64,000 nt of DNA from Dirofilaria immitis (taxonomy: Eukaryota; Nematoda; Chromadorea; Rhabditida; Onchocercidae): positions 6,749,501 through 6,813,500 of the forward strand of contig JAKNDB010000068.1 of NCBI GenBank assembly GCA_024305405.1. The letters run 5' to 3'. The notes below the pieces were generated by a model, which was not told where the DNA came from, did no database searches, and saw only the letters and a program-made list of their open reading frames with translations. Shown one piece after another: positions 12,801 through 26,184 of this stretch; position 1 is the stretch's first letter, and every line of letters starts with the position of its first letter. The translations under genes were made by a program, and so were the position numbers.

Positions 12801-13214
12801 ATATATTGTCTGGAAAAAATATTAGTCAACTCCTTTCACATTTTTCTCAACATGTGCAAATATTTAAAAGTATTGAAAGTTCAGTGTTTTAAACAGTTTA
12901 TAAAAAGTTGAGAGGAAAAGAAAAGCTGCATTAATAAAATGAATTCAACTTCAAAAATAAAGGGAATAGTTCGAATGATTGAAAAAGAAAAAAATAAATG
13001 GATTGATCTTATAATGAATCAACCAACAATTTGATGAAAATTTCTAATCCAAAAAGAATCTTGCAAAATAAAAGTCAAAGATCGCTTTGTTTTGCGAAAT
13101 AAAATTGAAAATGAATCATAAATAAAAATATGGGTGAAGATCACTTCCTGAAAAAATAATATTGAATGCCAGCGATCATGAAGGTATACGCCATATCGAG
13201 TCCGGCGCAATGCA

Positions 13215-13740
13215 ATTCAAACCTGTCGAGTGACCGCCAAATGATAACTCTACCCTACCCTACCAAACCCTATCCTATCTAACTCTACACTGCTCTATCT
13301 AACCACATTCTGGCATTCTGTGAGCGGTCCACCCACACTTATATATCTGTGCACTTATCGATGTAATGCGGATGGGCGTCTCCATGGCATTGTAGGAGTG
13401 GCTACTCTTCCAGAAACTTCTATCAGTTCAATCACAAACGGGGAATACAGTGATACCGGGGATGGTTTTTGCCCGCGGTAGCAATAGATTTGCTGTCAAG
13501 TGAGATCGGGATAAAGGAGATCGGAATAAAAGGTCGATCTCGTTGCCCGCCGAGAGGTCGTATCTTCAATTCATGTGGCTAGATCGGGATGAGAGACCAA
13601 CCTGGTTGCCTACCCAGAAATCGCATCTTCACTTTCATGTGGGCAGATCAATCAATTTAGCACAGTCCTTGTTTGTGGTTTCCGGCTGGGAACCAATTGT
13701 ATCTCCATGTAAGGCTACTTCCACTCATTGAAGTAGCGGA
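13215..13740. repeat. GC-richer patch with degenerate repeats
   Basis: Starts with degenerate TACCC/TATCC-type repeats (about 13248-13306), then an imperfect tandem duplication: the unit near 13533-13585 (ending TTCATGTGGCTAGATC) recurs diverged near 13598-13650 (ending TTTCATGTGGGCAGATC). Base composition is clearly less AT-rich than the flanks. The short open frame across it (13543-13731) merely translates the two repeat units, so I do not call it a gene. Confidence 0.5.
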
Positions 13741-15205
13741 ACGAAGAAGTATGATTACATATTTCAAAACCAGCAATCGATGGTGCTATGCGGTATGTTA
13801 GCTTATCTACGGCTAATGATCATTTTGAAGCCAACAAATAATGAAACAGACGATCGCCTTATTAATAGCAATCCTACCACTTATACTTGACTATAAACTT
13901 GCGATGATGTTCCATGAACTGCATCAGGCGTTACCATCGCTATGTCTTCATTAGGCGAATTATCCCAAATTGATAAATGGATTTTATACGACATCTAGAT
14001 TCTCATGAAACCACAGTAAGTGATGACAGGACATCCACTTTATCTTTTTTCATAACATGTAACGCAGGTGTCATAATGCGATATCTGTTGCTAATGCGAG
14101 AAGTCACCTTAGTCATCCCTCATTAGTCACTTTCGCTTATACTAGGAAGAAAAGATGGAAGTTATAACGATATATTAGCCAACTTTCAATCACTGCGTAG
14201 TCAAAGCATGGAAAAATATGCGATTACATATCTTTGCATATCCTGACATCTAAGAAATGCATGATCATTTTATGGTGTGCTGCAGTAACTGTTGATATAA
14301 ATTACTCACAAATTTCTTTAGATGCTATTATCCTAGAAAGTAACCTTTTATTTCTATTATTAAGCAGACGAATATGTTCATGGCTTTCCTGTATTGAATA
14401 TTGCCCGAAGAAAAGTGGAAATATACCGAGTCAAGTTTCTCGTGTCGAACTGCAGTAAAGAGTTTTGGTAAAATGAACTAAAGAACTGCGCATATGATGA
14501 ATGTGCATCAAACTTGAAAATACACGAGAAACTTATATTACTTGAGAGTAAGGTGGATATATATCAATATGAGACTAGATAGGATAAGCCACTGATCGAA
14601 CTCCTAGTAAATATGTGAAATCAAGAGTATGTTGCATAAATGGCATTCCAGTCCTTTTACATTATATTGATTATGGAATGATGCGGTCTTGGAGAAAACA
14701 GGATAATTGATGATTTTATTGAATAAGGTTGACATAAATTGATTGGAAGATAAAAACTATAATTATATATTTGGTCAAAATAGCGATGCTTTTTTTCACC
14801 TTCTATAAACACGTTTAAAAAGCTCAGTTCATTTATAGAGATTCATAATGCCTGTAATAAAAATGTTGGAAACAAGGCAAATGAACTACCGATGAAAAAT
14901 ATAATCTATGAAATCTAATTCTTGTTAAATCTTATTTGCATATTGCAGGAATTTCTTTGTTTAATTTTGCTATGTTAATTCTAAGGTTTTCAAAAGATAA
15001 ATCGTTTGAGATTTATTTTTAACTGCGATATTTTTATACACAGTTTGCGAAACCTAGTTTAGAATCCTATTGCGAAGTTGCATGTGAATTTAATAAAAAG
15101 AAATTCTTTAAATATATTTCTTCCGTAACTATCAAGTGTAGTTCCAAAACTTACGTAACTGAAGATGGCTTGACTACTTTTTAAATAAACTTGATGAAAT
15201 CATAT
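13741..15205. other. Intergenic, no gene seen
   Basis: Between the repeat patch and the MRPL11 stop codon I find no stretch with recognisable protein content on either strand. Many short inverted and AT-rich segments are present, none strong enough to name. Confidence 0.4.
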
Positions 15206-16952
15206 TCATGAGGCGGAGCTGATGGGTGTCGTCCTGAGCACTTTAGCCGCTTTTTCTTCTTCTATCCTTTTCAATTCTTTGTCAATTATTAACTTCCGTT
15301 CTTCCAGAAATTTACGATATTCCAATGGGTCAAGATCTTCACGAACAACTTTAAGTCCAATTGTATGGGCTGTCTTGATAAGCTGTTCACATATCAACTG
15401 GAATAAAAAATTTCTTTTGACAATAAAACAACGAAATAATTAACAATAAAAAGGACAACAACTGTTATTCAACACATTAATTTATGATCTGATAAATTAA
15501 TATGTGGAAATCCTGATGTTAAACATATTTCTGACTAGAAATGACTAACTTTTAGTGGAACGCCAAACAAACATTTATCAGCAGCTTTTATTTTAGCTAT
15601 TTCGTAAATATGCTTTACTGTAATCATCCCGGAAATTTCGTCACCTGAAAGTCTGCAATATTTTCAAAATTTAATCAACTAAGCTAACATGAATTCTTTC
15701 ATGTGAATGAAAAACAGAGCGATCGCAAAATAAGCTGAGAAAGCCGACAAATTACTTTGTTTATCGACTCTTTTAAGTTATTTCGTCATTCAATTAATTC
15801 AGCGATATGGTACTGTACTTGACCGATAATCTAGCAAAAACAAAAATCATTAAATATTTTGGAATTTAAATAAAAATAATCTATGTCCATTAATACTTAC
15901 GTGGATTTGTAGCTCCACGTCTTATCCCTGCTGCACGCATCAGTAACCATACAGATGTAGGAGTACAAATTTCCATGTCATATGCACGATCCGGTTTTAT
16001 TGTAACCCGTATCGGTAATGGAGTACCTGTTTGTAATAAAAATAATTTTAAGCGCTTCAAATAGTTTCAATTCCTTGTTAGAAATTAACAGAGGAAAACT
16101 ATGGAAAAATAGTGGACTAAGGTAGAAGTAAGGTCAAAAAATTTTCAAGAATTCAGGGAACAAACTCATGCGTTTTTATTCTTTTTAGCCCAAAAATAAG
16201 CTTTATGAGAAAGAAAAACTGGATAATCTATTAACAAAGTAAGCAAACCAAGATAATTCATTCGTCAATATTCACAATAAATATAGGAAAAAGTACCAGG
16301 CTTAATATTACTTGTTGCTCGATTGAAATCTCTGCAAAAATTCGCAATATTAATGCCTCTTTTACCCAGAATAGGTCCCAGAGGCGGTGCTGCTGTTGCC
16401 ATTTGTGCCCTGATTAAATGCTTGGATATCAAATAAAAATACGCAAACGAAAACAAAGAATTATATGCATATAAACATCTAATCTCTAACTAAATTTTTA
16501 AGAATTAAAATAATTGGTATTTTAACAAAAGTTATTAAATTTAATTACTATTACTATCGCAGTTGGTCTTGCAATAGCAAACAAATGTTAGATAATATTA
16601 AAATAAAGCTACAGAAACCATTCATTTTTCATAGATTAACAAGGAGACTATGACGGCAGAAGCGGCTACATAGCCAACCAATCTGAATCATCGATAATGA
16701 GCTTAAGCAGAAATGTTATAACACATCATTTCTGCAGATTGTATCACTTATGATTCGTTATTAATAAAAGAAATAAGAGAAATAACATAAGGAAAAAGCT
16801 TTTTCATTCTGTTAATTGAGATGAACATCACAGCAGAATGATTCAATGCGAAAGTAAACTTACTTAATGATTGCTTTGTATAATGGATTATGGATAATTT
16901 TAATAACAGGCTTTTTCCTCACCCGAGCACCAACTTTTGCCACCACCGACAT
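15206..16952 (-). CDS. mrpl-11: Mitochondrial ribosomal protein uL11m (MRPL11)
   Basis: Large-subunit mitoribosome protein L11, forming the GTPase-associated stalk base. Five exons on the minus strand: 16952-16864, 16409-16297, 16026-15901, 15644-15550, 15397-15206, all with GT-AG joins and matching phases. Motifs: MATAAPPLGPILGKRGINIA (the proline-rich L11 signature), FCRDFNRAT, TPLPIRVTIKPDRAYDMEI, GMITVKHIYEIAKIKAAD, and a C-terminal extension rich in Glu and Lys (KELKRIEEEKAAK) as in other animal MRPL11 proteins. The acceptor CTTTCAG for exon 4 was preferred over the TTGCAG 12 bp upstream because only the former keeps frame. Length about 200 residues is normal. Divergent from the zinc-finger gene. 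Confidence 0.95.
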
Positions 16953-17318
16953 CCTCTCGCAATCGAAGACAACACTAACAAATAAGGGATCTTAAAGGAC
17001 AATAGATTGCTGCGAATTTTAGATCTGTTGTATGCCAGCTTGAAGTTTATTGATACCGAATCTGAAGTTTACTAGCTGTCATCAGGCAGTAGCGCTGCAT
17101 CGTTCATTCGATTAGTGTGGATAGTAGCACTCTTGGCGTGAGTGGTACCGAAATGGTGGTAGGATGGTAATTAGTATTGAACTGGGTACTGTGTGGGTGA
17201 TTGTACCAATCATATAATAAGGAGAAATTTTAAGTGCGTACGGTGAGTAGGTGGTCCATAATAGCATAATACTTTTACTTGTATATCGAGCAAATGGGAT
17301 GAGCATATATATATATAT
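16953..17318. promoter_or_regulatory. Bidirectional promoter interval MRPL11 / zinc-finger gene
   Basis: 366 bp between two divergent start codons. It ends in an (AT) run at about 17304-17321 that touches the first possible ATG of the zinc-finger gene. That suggests the true start may be the next in-frame ATG at 17337 (MQQASGTIEKE). Confidence 0.55.
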
Positions 17319-20300
17319 ATGTTAAAGACTGGAAGAATGCAGCAGGCGAGTGGAACGATCGAAAAGGAAGTGACTGGAGGAGAACTGGAGAGTATGGTTA
17401 TGGAGGAAGATTATCTTTATGAGAGTATGGATTCGGCCAGCGGTCCACACACTGAACGAGGTCGAACAACCGGTGATGATGTTTATAGTGATGGACCACC
17501 TGTTTGTGAAGTTTATGAAACCATCGATGAAAGCGGTGGTATCAATTCCTGTAAGTATAGAATACAATTCAGATATAATTTTATTATTGTAAATTGGTGA
17601 GAATTTGAGGAAGAAGATTTTCTTCTCGTAAGAATTATTCATTGTCGAATTGAACAAATAAATTCGCAATTGACATGGATTTCTTTGAAGCATTAGAAGG
17701 CAGTGCGGGATCGTATGATGCTTATCGTCCTGGATCATCGTTCACTACTCGCGCTACTCTTCCTCCACATGCTAAAGTGATGATGTTGATGAAGTCAAAC
17801 ACACCGGGAGAGAAGCCAAGGCTAGTGAAACTGGAACCTGTGGAAAACCCCTCGAAACCTGATTTTCGATTTGCTTTTGAGACATTACGGAAATGTGTGA
17901 AGAAAAACACTCCACTGCAGATTCCACGTACTCGCAAACGGCGAATTATTCAGCCTGTAGTGAGGAAAAATAAGGTTTCATTTCAACTTGCTGCACTGTT
18001 TCTTCGCTAGAATTATACTCAATTAACAGATCAAATTTTCTCTTGTTTATTTGCTTTTCTACATATCCTGTGTATAATTTATAGCTAAATAATGAAAAAG
18101 CACTCAGATTTCCTTAAGTTTGGAAGCATTAAAATTCGAATGCTTTTCGGTCATATCTTGTTTGTAGAGTCAAAATTCAACTACTTTTCAGAATACTATC
18201 AATCCTACTGAATCCAGACAAATGATTGTACGAAGTGGACGAAAAGATTTAAAATCCGAACCCACTACTGATGATGAAAGTAAATTATGTTTGAAATTAC
18301 AAGTTAGCAATTTAGGGAGCTTATAAAGAAAATTTTTTATAGTTCTAATTTAATTCAGTTTTATTTAGGTATTGAAAGTGAACGAAATAGGAGGCCTAGA
18401 CGTGTACATAAGGCTCCACAACGATATGGAGATTATATCGATGAAACAAATCGGGATGCTGCGCGTCTTAATCTATCTGATATTCCGGGTTTTGAACCAC
18501 AAGCCGAAGAGACAAGTGAAGGAGAAAGGCGACAAAGAAGCCATTCAGCCAGCATGCGAAAGGTGAAACTCATGTTGGGACAGTGTTAGTCAATTTTGGA
18601 ACTAGTTTTTATTTCAAATGTACTCATTTTGAAAATTTTCGGAAATTGTGATTTTGAGTTTCCAAGTGGTAATTGAGATAATTCATTCCACGTTAAGATG
18701 TTGAATATATTGCCGGAAATCATTGATGACAGCTAATTTTAAGAGAATTTTTGATGAGAATGTGTCTGAAGGGCAGGAAGAAACAAACGAAGAAGGTGAA
18801 GATGATAATGAAAACGAATTTTTCGAAGACGAAGAGATGGTTGACGTAGAAGGACGCGAAGAAGAAGAAAGGCTCAATGAAGTATGTGGAATAGTGAAGT
18901 ATTTCGATTTGTTATTTTAATTTCAAATTATATCACTGATTTTTTCTGGGTTATTGTGATTGAAAAAGAGAGATATCTACGGATGCACTGCTAGCACTTT
19001 CCTATTTGTTATCCACGCTACATATTTTTTTGAATATGTGTGTCAGTGAAGTCTGAAAAAAAGGGTTATAATTTTATAAGTTTAGAGTTTATTTATTTAT
19101 TCTATGGATAATGATCTTCGTCTTCGATTTGGAAAAGATAGTTCGTTTCGTAAACACTTGTTTTGAGGTTTGCAAGAATTTACCTTATTATATAAGAGCT
19201 GGCTTAGCCTATATTATGGCAGTATCGTTTTAATTGAAATATGAGCATTATTTCAGTTCATTAAGTTATGTACAGATCTATGAATTCAGAAATAATAAGT
19301 TTTACTCATGAATTCTAAAAGGAAACACATATCTATTTTAAAAAGCGCCGAAAAGTTTCATTTGCAGACTACCGAGGAGAATATAAAAAAGATGAAAATC
19401 AGAAATGTGCAGGTGGACAAAAAGAAAGCTGCAATGTGATCGTTGCAATCGTTATTTCGCCAATCACAACAGCATGAACGCTCATCGTTTCAAAGTACAT
19501 CGAGTTGTTATACGCGTAAATTTTTTTCTTAAAAATTAAGTCGTTCTTAGGCAGAGAAACCTTATGATTACTGACTTTTCTTTCGTTGAATTGTACTTAA
19601 TACTAACTTTGCTTTTTGTTAGCTATCTGAACTGATTATCTCGAATTTTCTATATAAACTGATACTTTTACAGGCTTCTGTTAAGTGTCCTGGTTGTGAG
19701 CATCGTGCTACAACAATCCATACATTGAATGAACATGTAGCTGATGAACACGGTATCAAGTTGCAATATGTCAAAAGGAAATTCAAAAACACTGGAGAAT
19801 TTCAGGTTTCTTTTTATGTATGATAAAAATTATAATGGGTTTTTGGGAGTCTCACATAATTAAAAAACGGAAGAAAGCGAAAAAGTCTTCAGTGGAAAGA
19901 CGATCATTGGAAAAAGAATTAAAGAGTTCAATTTTAAAATATATGAAAAGAATTCCGCTTTCAGAATTATTTAGACGATTTAGCCGTAACTCGGAATATG
20001 GGATTTGTTTTGCACAGGAAATCGGAAAATAAGCGACAGTTGTATTGCAATCGATCTGGAGCAATAAGGTGATTCGTTGGAACTTGCGGAACAATATGTT
20101 TATTTATAGATACTCCATAGAGAAAGAGAATGCGGATGCTAGAAAATCTATTTGATATAGTTTTTGTTCGCTTGCTGTGAATTTTTAATACTGTATTTCA
20201 ATAAAAAGTTTTGATTTATTATTTGAAATTATAGGGTAAGCAAGGGAGGCTCGCTGCGTAATCGTCCCCGAAAGGTACTGCCAAAATTGGTGCAATGTGT

Positions 20301-22113
20301 CCTGCTCATTTGTTTTACACAGAATGTGACGATGGGTAAAAATCTAATATATCACGTTTTACATTTCAAAAAAATTTCGAAAATATTTTGTAAATTTCTT
20401 TGCTAATTTGTATAGAAGTGGAGTATTAGATCAAGGTGTTTAGGTCCATCGAAGTGAATGGGCAGTTGGCTCATTTTGGTCATGCACTAGATCCTAGATT
20501 TGTTTTTCCAGCTACTAGTTCTGAAAAAGTATCGGCACGTGTTAGGCTTACACGTCCTAAAAGGTGCGTTTTAGTTGTTATGTTTTTGCTCAATCTTCTT
20601 AATTTTTTATTCCGTTTTGCGCAGTTATTATAAGAGTTCTTGAACTCCTACTTCTTATATTAAATATTAGTATTTTTAATTTGAATCTAGATAATTACAG
20701 AGATTTGATACATAGAAGTGTCCCAGTGGATCTTCAAGGTTAGTTTTTGCCTTATTTTATTTCCAAAAATCTTCATTTTATTAAATTTTTAAAGCTTATA
20801 TGTAAGAAACACGTTCATTTCTTATGATTTTAATTACTTACAAAGCTTGCAATTCGTCAAGTATCGATTACAGATCATAGTAAAAGTACAGGAAGCGATG
20901 ATGGTAGTTTCGTCAATGTTGATAATGATAATACGAATGGATTTGATGAGGTAGTTATATAATATGAGTTTTTGTATTTTTAATTTATTATTAGGATTAA
21001 TTTGAATGACGCTTGATTATATTCGGCAAAGAAGATTTAAAACTTAAATGTCAGTGGCTTAGCGAATCATAAATTCCAAATAGTAATTGATGTTATTGGA
21101 TCCGGAATATGTAAAAGCTTATTAAAGAAGAAAAGCAATAGAATTGTTATTTAATATACATTTTATGAGCTTTCTAATTTATTTTTGTTGAAACAGAAAT
21201 TTTTTTTGTTTAGAGTAGAAGTCGTCATAGGGCGGAAAGTGAAATTGCATTGGAACAGCGTTACGGACCATTGCATCCAAATTCTGATGAAATTGACATA
21301 AGGATGAAAAATATTGATCGGCTTTGTTCTTTCTTGTTTGACAATGTATCTGAACAACTTTATCGTTTGAATGATGAAACAATGGATATGGTTTTGAGAG
21401 CAGTAAGTTTGTTTTGAACTTTGTAATTTTTTGGCATTTTGCCACGAAGTTATTTAAATTTTTTAAATTTTCGCGTCGTGATTATTCAGTTTTTTCAGCT
21501 TCGTACAACGCAAAATTCTATTTCAAATCTAAATAGTATGATGATACAAATTAAAGAGGGTGACCCTGATGTTGTACAAAAATTTCAACGGCGTGGGCCA
21601 GGTTCACGTTACGCGCAATGGTTACCATCATTTGCAAATATACCAGAGAGAGTACATGCAGATTCAGTAAGTTTTTTCATTTTTAACAATGCGTACGGCA
21701 TTCAAATCCTTACTGATTCTGTCAAGCTATTTTTGATGTAGAAGTCGGACTTTTACACTTTGGAAATTTTTGCATTTGATCAAAAATACCAATTCCGATT
21801 CTTTGGTCTTCATTCGAATGAAAAGTAAAGCATGGAAGTTGATCATTTTCAAAATGCGCTACAATTGCCGCTTTTCAATTCTAGTCATCTCCGAATTTTT
21901 CATTTGATATTATTTGTAATATTCCAGACAAACAGTCGGCAACAACGGCGACAGATGTATGACACAGAAGATTACGATGAAGATACAGTATATTATAGAC
22001 ATGTACCTTTGCGTACTGCTGATGAGTACGAAAATGTTTACGTTGTGGATGAAGGGCAGGTTGAAACAGCTGGAGAAGTAGAAGCAGGTGGAGAGTACTA
22101 TGAAACTTATTGA
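17319..22113 (+). CDS. C2H2 zinc-finger protein with FAR1/FLYWCH-like (WRKY-GCM1) domain
   Basis: Not matched to a named gene. About 16 exons: 17319-17550, about 17697-17974, 18192-18279, 18369-18562, about 18733-18881, 19368-19515, 19674-19805, about 19843-20068, 20235-20335, 20444-20563, 20701-20738, 20874-20950, 21214-21402, 21499-21666, 21928-22113. Order of parts: acidic N-terminus; very acidic region (EGEDDNENEFFEDEE); two C2H2 fingers (QCDRCNRYFANHNSMNAH..., KCPGCEHRATT...HVADEH); then CNRSGAIR...KIGAMCPAH...HFGH, the C-x-n-C-x-n-H-x-H pattern of MULE-type WRKY-GCM1 zinc domains; then a helical segment (NIDRLCSFLFDNVSEQLYRL) and an acidic Tyr-rich tail. Likely a nuclear DNA-binding protein. 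Frame breaks occur near the A5 run 19419-19423, somewhere in the 19843-20068 exon, and at GG 20274-20275. Exon limits in the middle are approximate. Confidence 0.7.
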
Positions 22114-24920
22114 TCTTAATTTCGTTCCATATTTTTTTTAACTGGTGTTTCGTTCCATATTGTCTTCGCATTGTTTTATCAATCTTTTAATTTTTCATGT
22201 TGAAAAATACTTTAAAGAATTCTTTTTTGAGATTTCGATTTCCTTTTCTTTTGTGAAACTGGTTTCTCATTGCATGTGTCGATTAACGGTATGAAAAGCT
22301 AGATTGATTTTACGGATTATGGATTAATAGAAATAACTTATAGATTGGTTTTTTTAAATTTTTCCACGATTGTGAACGGCTAAGGAGTTCAAGTTAGTAC
22401 TTCATCATCAGTTTTAGAAGTATAAAATATGCATTTAATTCTAAATTTCTTGTATATTTTGGTTTTAATTTTGATACAAAGCGTTACTGAACGCCCTGTT
22501 TTGTAGTCTTCGTGGACTGTTGTTTCTAAAAAGTATAGAGCTTCTAAAAATGTATTTCATTGAAGTTGCTATTCCGAACATAGGATGGTTGACTTTCTAT
22601 TTTTTCATTTTGTATACTAAATTTTATTCCTCCGAATGGACTAATTTGTAAAATATATAGAAAACATGTAATTTCTGGAAAAATTGCGATATTGATTACT
22701 CTTATGACACGCAATGTGTAGAATCAACACGGTGCTAATTACATATACTATTTGCTGATCTTGCAAAAGAAAATGCGAACTTTAGGTATGAAATTCTACT
22801 GGGATTTTACTAGCTATTCTTGATGTCATAAAGCCGTTGGTAGAAGATTCTACAACATCGCTTCGATACACAAAAGTGATGATATGGACTGCGTAGTGAG
22901 CTGGTGTAAATACACTCATTAGTGAGAAATAGGAACGGGAAAATCCAGATTTTTTCGCAGCACAGAACGACGTCTTCTCAATTGTCCATTAGGTTATACT
23001 TGAAGGTGACAGAAAATAGTGGGGATGGAAAACCCTTCGAGTTTTTACAACTGGAAATCCTGTTAACAAGTTGCCAGTCTTGATTTTTTAATTCAGCATC
23101 AAATAAACTTTTATTTTTGTCAAGTTCTCAGCCAAAAAACAAAAACACTTTAACTCATTGAAATAATTGTTTTAATAATAATCAGTTTGGATATAGATGG
23201 ATAACTCGTTCATTCCCTGGAAGTCCGATTATTTCAAAAATCTATTAAGAATTATAAATTTAAGAATTATAATGCTCAAGGAAGATTTGTATTAGAAATT
23301 TTAAATTTCTCGTGTTGGAGGATAGAATGATGTCTGTTCCTCATTTAGAATTATTATGGAATTATAGTTGAAAGTTCCAGATTATAGTTATAAAGTTTAT
23401 ATTGCTAAATGCAATTTTACCGATTCAACGAATTTTTCTATTTAGAATCCAGTCAACAGTAAATTCTTATCGTAGTGTGAAGTGAACAGAAGGTTAAATG
23501 TTTAATTCTAAATGAGTCGTTAAGAGTTCACGTTTCATGGATTACCTGCAGTTGATTAGCTTTTAAGATAATTGGAGGGATATCCGGGTATAGCGTACGA
23601 GAAGTAAATTTGTATGGGGAGTGTGCGGATAATAAATTGGTGCAGGCAGTTTTCGGTAGATACATCAATGCAACCGATCTATGAATGAATGAATGCAATG
23701 CCGTTTCAATCGCATGAATCCTATTATTGGTTGTCCGGAAGTTATCTATAAAGATTATCCCATGAATATCTAAGGATGGACTTCTGAGAAAAGTTCAAAA
23801 CAAACTGCAAGAATTATCTTCATGATTTGTGAACGAATAATTACCCCCATAATTACATAATTATCATATATATTAAGAGTAGTAAAATTCCGATTGATGT
23901 TGGATAGGTTAGTTGGATTCAACATTTAAATTTATGTGGTAAAGAAGAACGATCGTTAGGAAGCAACTGGTATCCTTAAAATTGTTTGGGAAATCAAGCA
24001 CTGATCCAAATAATATTTTCAAATAATCATAATGGGCTTAAGGATGATCTGTTGGAAACTTGCTAAAGAAAATTTATATATTTTATGCAAGTTTACAATG
24101 GCAGTATTTCTCGTTTTGCTTACATAATGATTTCATTGCTAGATGTTGTGAGATCAATGAAATCATACTGCATGTCATCTTTTCTAAGCAGTATTTTCTT
24201 TTTTTTTCCGTATTTCTAAGACTATACAAGCAATAACTTACATTTGGAGCATTTTCCAGCAGGAAAAAATCCTCTTTATTACATGTATTCTTCCGCTGCA
24301 CAAATTGTTACTTTTATACTATGGCACATCGATTATTCATCAGTTCTTCTGTGCCTACATAAGTCATTCTTTAAATAGTCCAATCCGGACCCGGAATAGC
24401 TCACTATTAGATCCTCTTCATTAAAAGGTTTTTAAAAATGCCACTTCCATTGCCAGTATGCTAGTATTAATCAAATAGTAACACTTCTAATCCTTATATG
24501 GAAGTCTTGGGATTTTGCTTCAAATGAAAACTGGAAATTCTCCTCCAGTTTAAATATGTTTCAGTATTTCATTCAAATGAGTCCGGAGTCCAATTTGTTT
24601 TTAATCGTTATATTTCATTAATAAAACTGACTTGAAAAGGTCTCAGGGAAACAAGTAGCATAACGAACCCTTTGCTTCACTCTGATCGTTTCAATATAAA
24701 AAGACGGATAAAAGACCGCCATTATCTTCCAATTTAGCCCATTGCAGATTCAAGCAGGGCGCCATAGCAAATTGCTGCCCAAATCAGTTAGATGCATTAT
24801 TTCCGTTTGAAATATTGGTCTATGCTTAAAAAAATGTAGATGGAATTTGTAGTAAACCAAGATACAGTTCCAGACAATTCTGTTTATTATTATATTTAAT
24901 AAAAACTCAAATGACTAACC
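22114..24920. other. Intergenic, no gene seen
   Basis: 2.8 kb between the convergent zinc-finger gene (+) and PGAP2-like gene (-). No stretch with conserved protein content was found; short open frames (for example 24083-24301 minus) are low-complexity and lack splice context. Confidence 0.45.
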
Positions 24921-26047
24921 TTAAAATACAAAAATGCGTAAGTCGTAGAAATCAAATCTAAATGTGGCATGAAAATAGATATTTGTTAACACGACAAGAT
25001 ATTCAAAAATGCGAATGCTGAAAAAACATAAGGCTCGCAGTAAGTGTTATGGCGATAGTACAGCAGAATACAAATAATGAGAAATAATATCGACCATTTA
25101 TAACATGCTTTCTTCATCCTGTAATTTTCATAACATTTATTTATTTTATTTTATTTCCTTAATTTAATCGCGTCGACAGCATTATCCATTCATTTCAGTT
25201 CAGGATACTTTCTGCCGCGCGTCTTTGCACCAAACGTGGAGTTGGTAAAAATAAGTCACCAGACCATAATTTTCAATTACTACTTAATACTATGTAACTG
25301 ATTCGGATAACTGATTGATGTTTGCTCTACTTGCATAAAAATTGTGAATACATGTCTTCCATACGAAGAGATATTACCCATCTTTTGCACTTGTCATATA
25401 GTAAGTGAATGACCAAAAATATGAGACTTGAGATTAAAATGATTTACTTATTCCGTAAATTCGATTTTGACTTGTAACTGAATCTGCGAGCAAGAATCTT
25501 GTAAAAATGGATTTAACTAAAAAGTTCGAAAATTTTCCAGGAAATTAGAAAGTTATTTTAATCCATACAAGTTTTTCAGTAACTTAGAAAACAACAAGTA
25601 AGCGAAACGGATAAAGTCAGAAACCTATAAGATTTTCTGGTATGAGTACTGTAGTCACAAATGCCGGTTATCCGATACATGATAATATGCAACGCACCAT
25701 GAATCATTCCTGCCATCTACAAAACATTCACAATCAAAAAAGAAAATTACTTTGCTTTCTCTTCTAACAAACATCAAAAACTCGGAAAAATTAAAATTCG
25801 ATTCCTATCACTAAAATCTGACTAACACATAATGAATTCCAAAGTGAACCTGAAATATACAAAAAGCGAGAGCATGCCGAAAATGATTATCTTTAGATGA
25901 GATAGCGCTAAGTATTGCTAAGCAAAACAATTCCAACAGGTTAAGAAAGCAAGTGAGATAGCGAAAAGTACATTGTCTAACAGTTTCCAACGGGACTTTG
26001 AATAACTGTGCGTATGCAAATGCAACTAATATTCTGAAACTATTCAT
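24921..26047 (-). CDS. PGAP2/FRAG1-like GPI-anchor remodelling protein
   Basis: Multi-pass Golgi/ER membrane protein of the Frag1/DRAM/Sfk1 family, acting in fatty-acid remodelling of GPI anchors. Exons on the minus strand: 26047-25850, 25716-25625, 25118-24921. Matching stretches in family order: RILVAFAYAQLF, LNLLELFCLAILSAISSKDN, HALAFCIFQ / MAGMIHGALHIIMYRITG, THTRKSY, then LLYYRHNTYCEPY and IFEYLVVLTNIYFHATFRFD, ending shortly after as in PGAP2. In the last exon one base is missing in a homopolymer (A6 on the plus strand, 25021-25026): with it, EPYVFFSIRIFEYL reads through. The N-terminal transmembrane segment and first lumenal loop of the family were not found. The ATG at 26047 gives a protein starting at RILVAFAY, so either 5' exons are missed or the protein is shortened. 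Confidence 0.75.
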
Positions 26048-26184
26048 TCTAATATATTAAAAGTACAATATAATTTTTTTAAATGTTTTTTCTTCTTTCT
26101 ATAATTTTCTGTTGTGGTTAGATATTCGGGTTGTAGCATTCTTCTTCCTAAGGTCACTAGAATTAATCTTAATTATTCTATATT

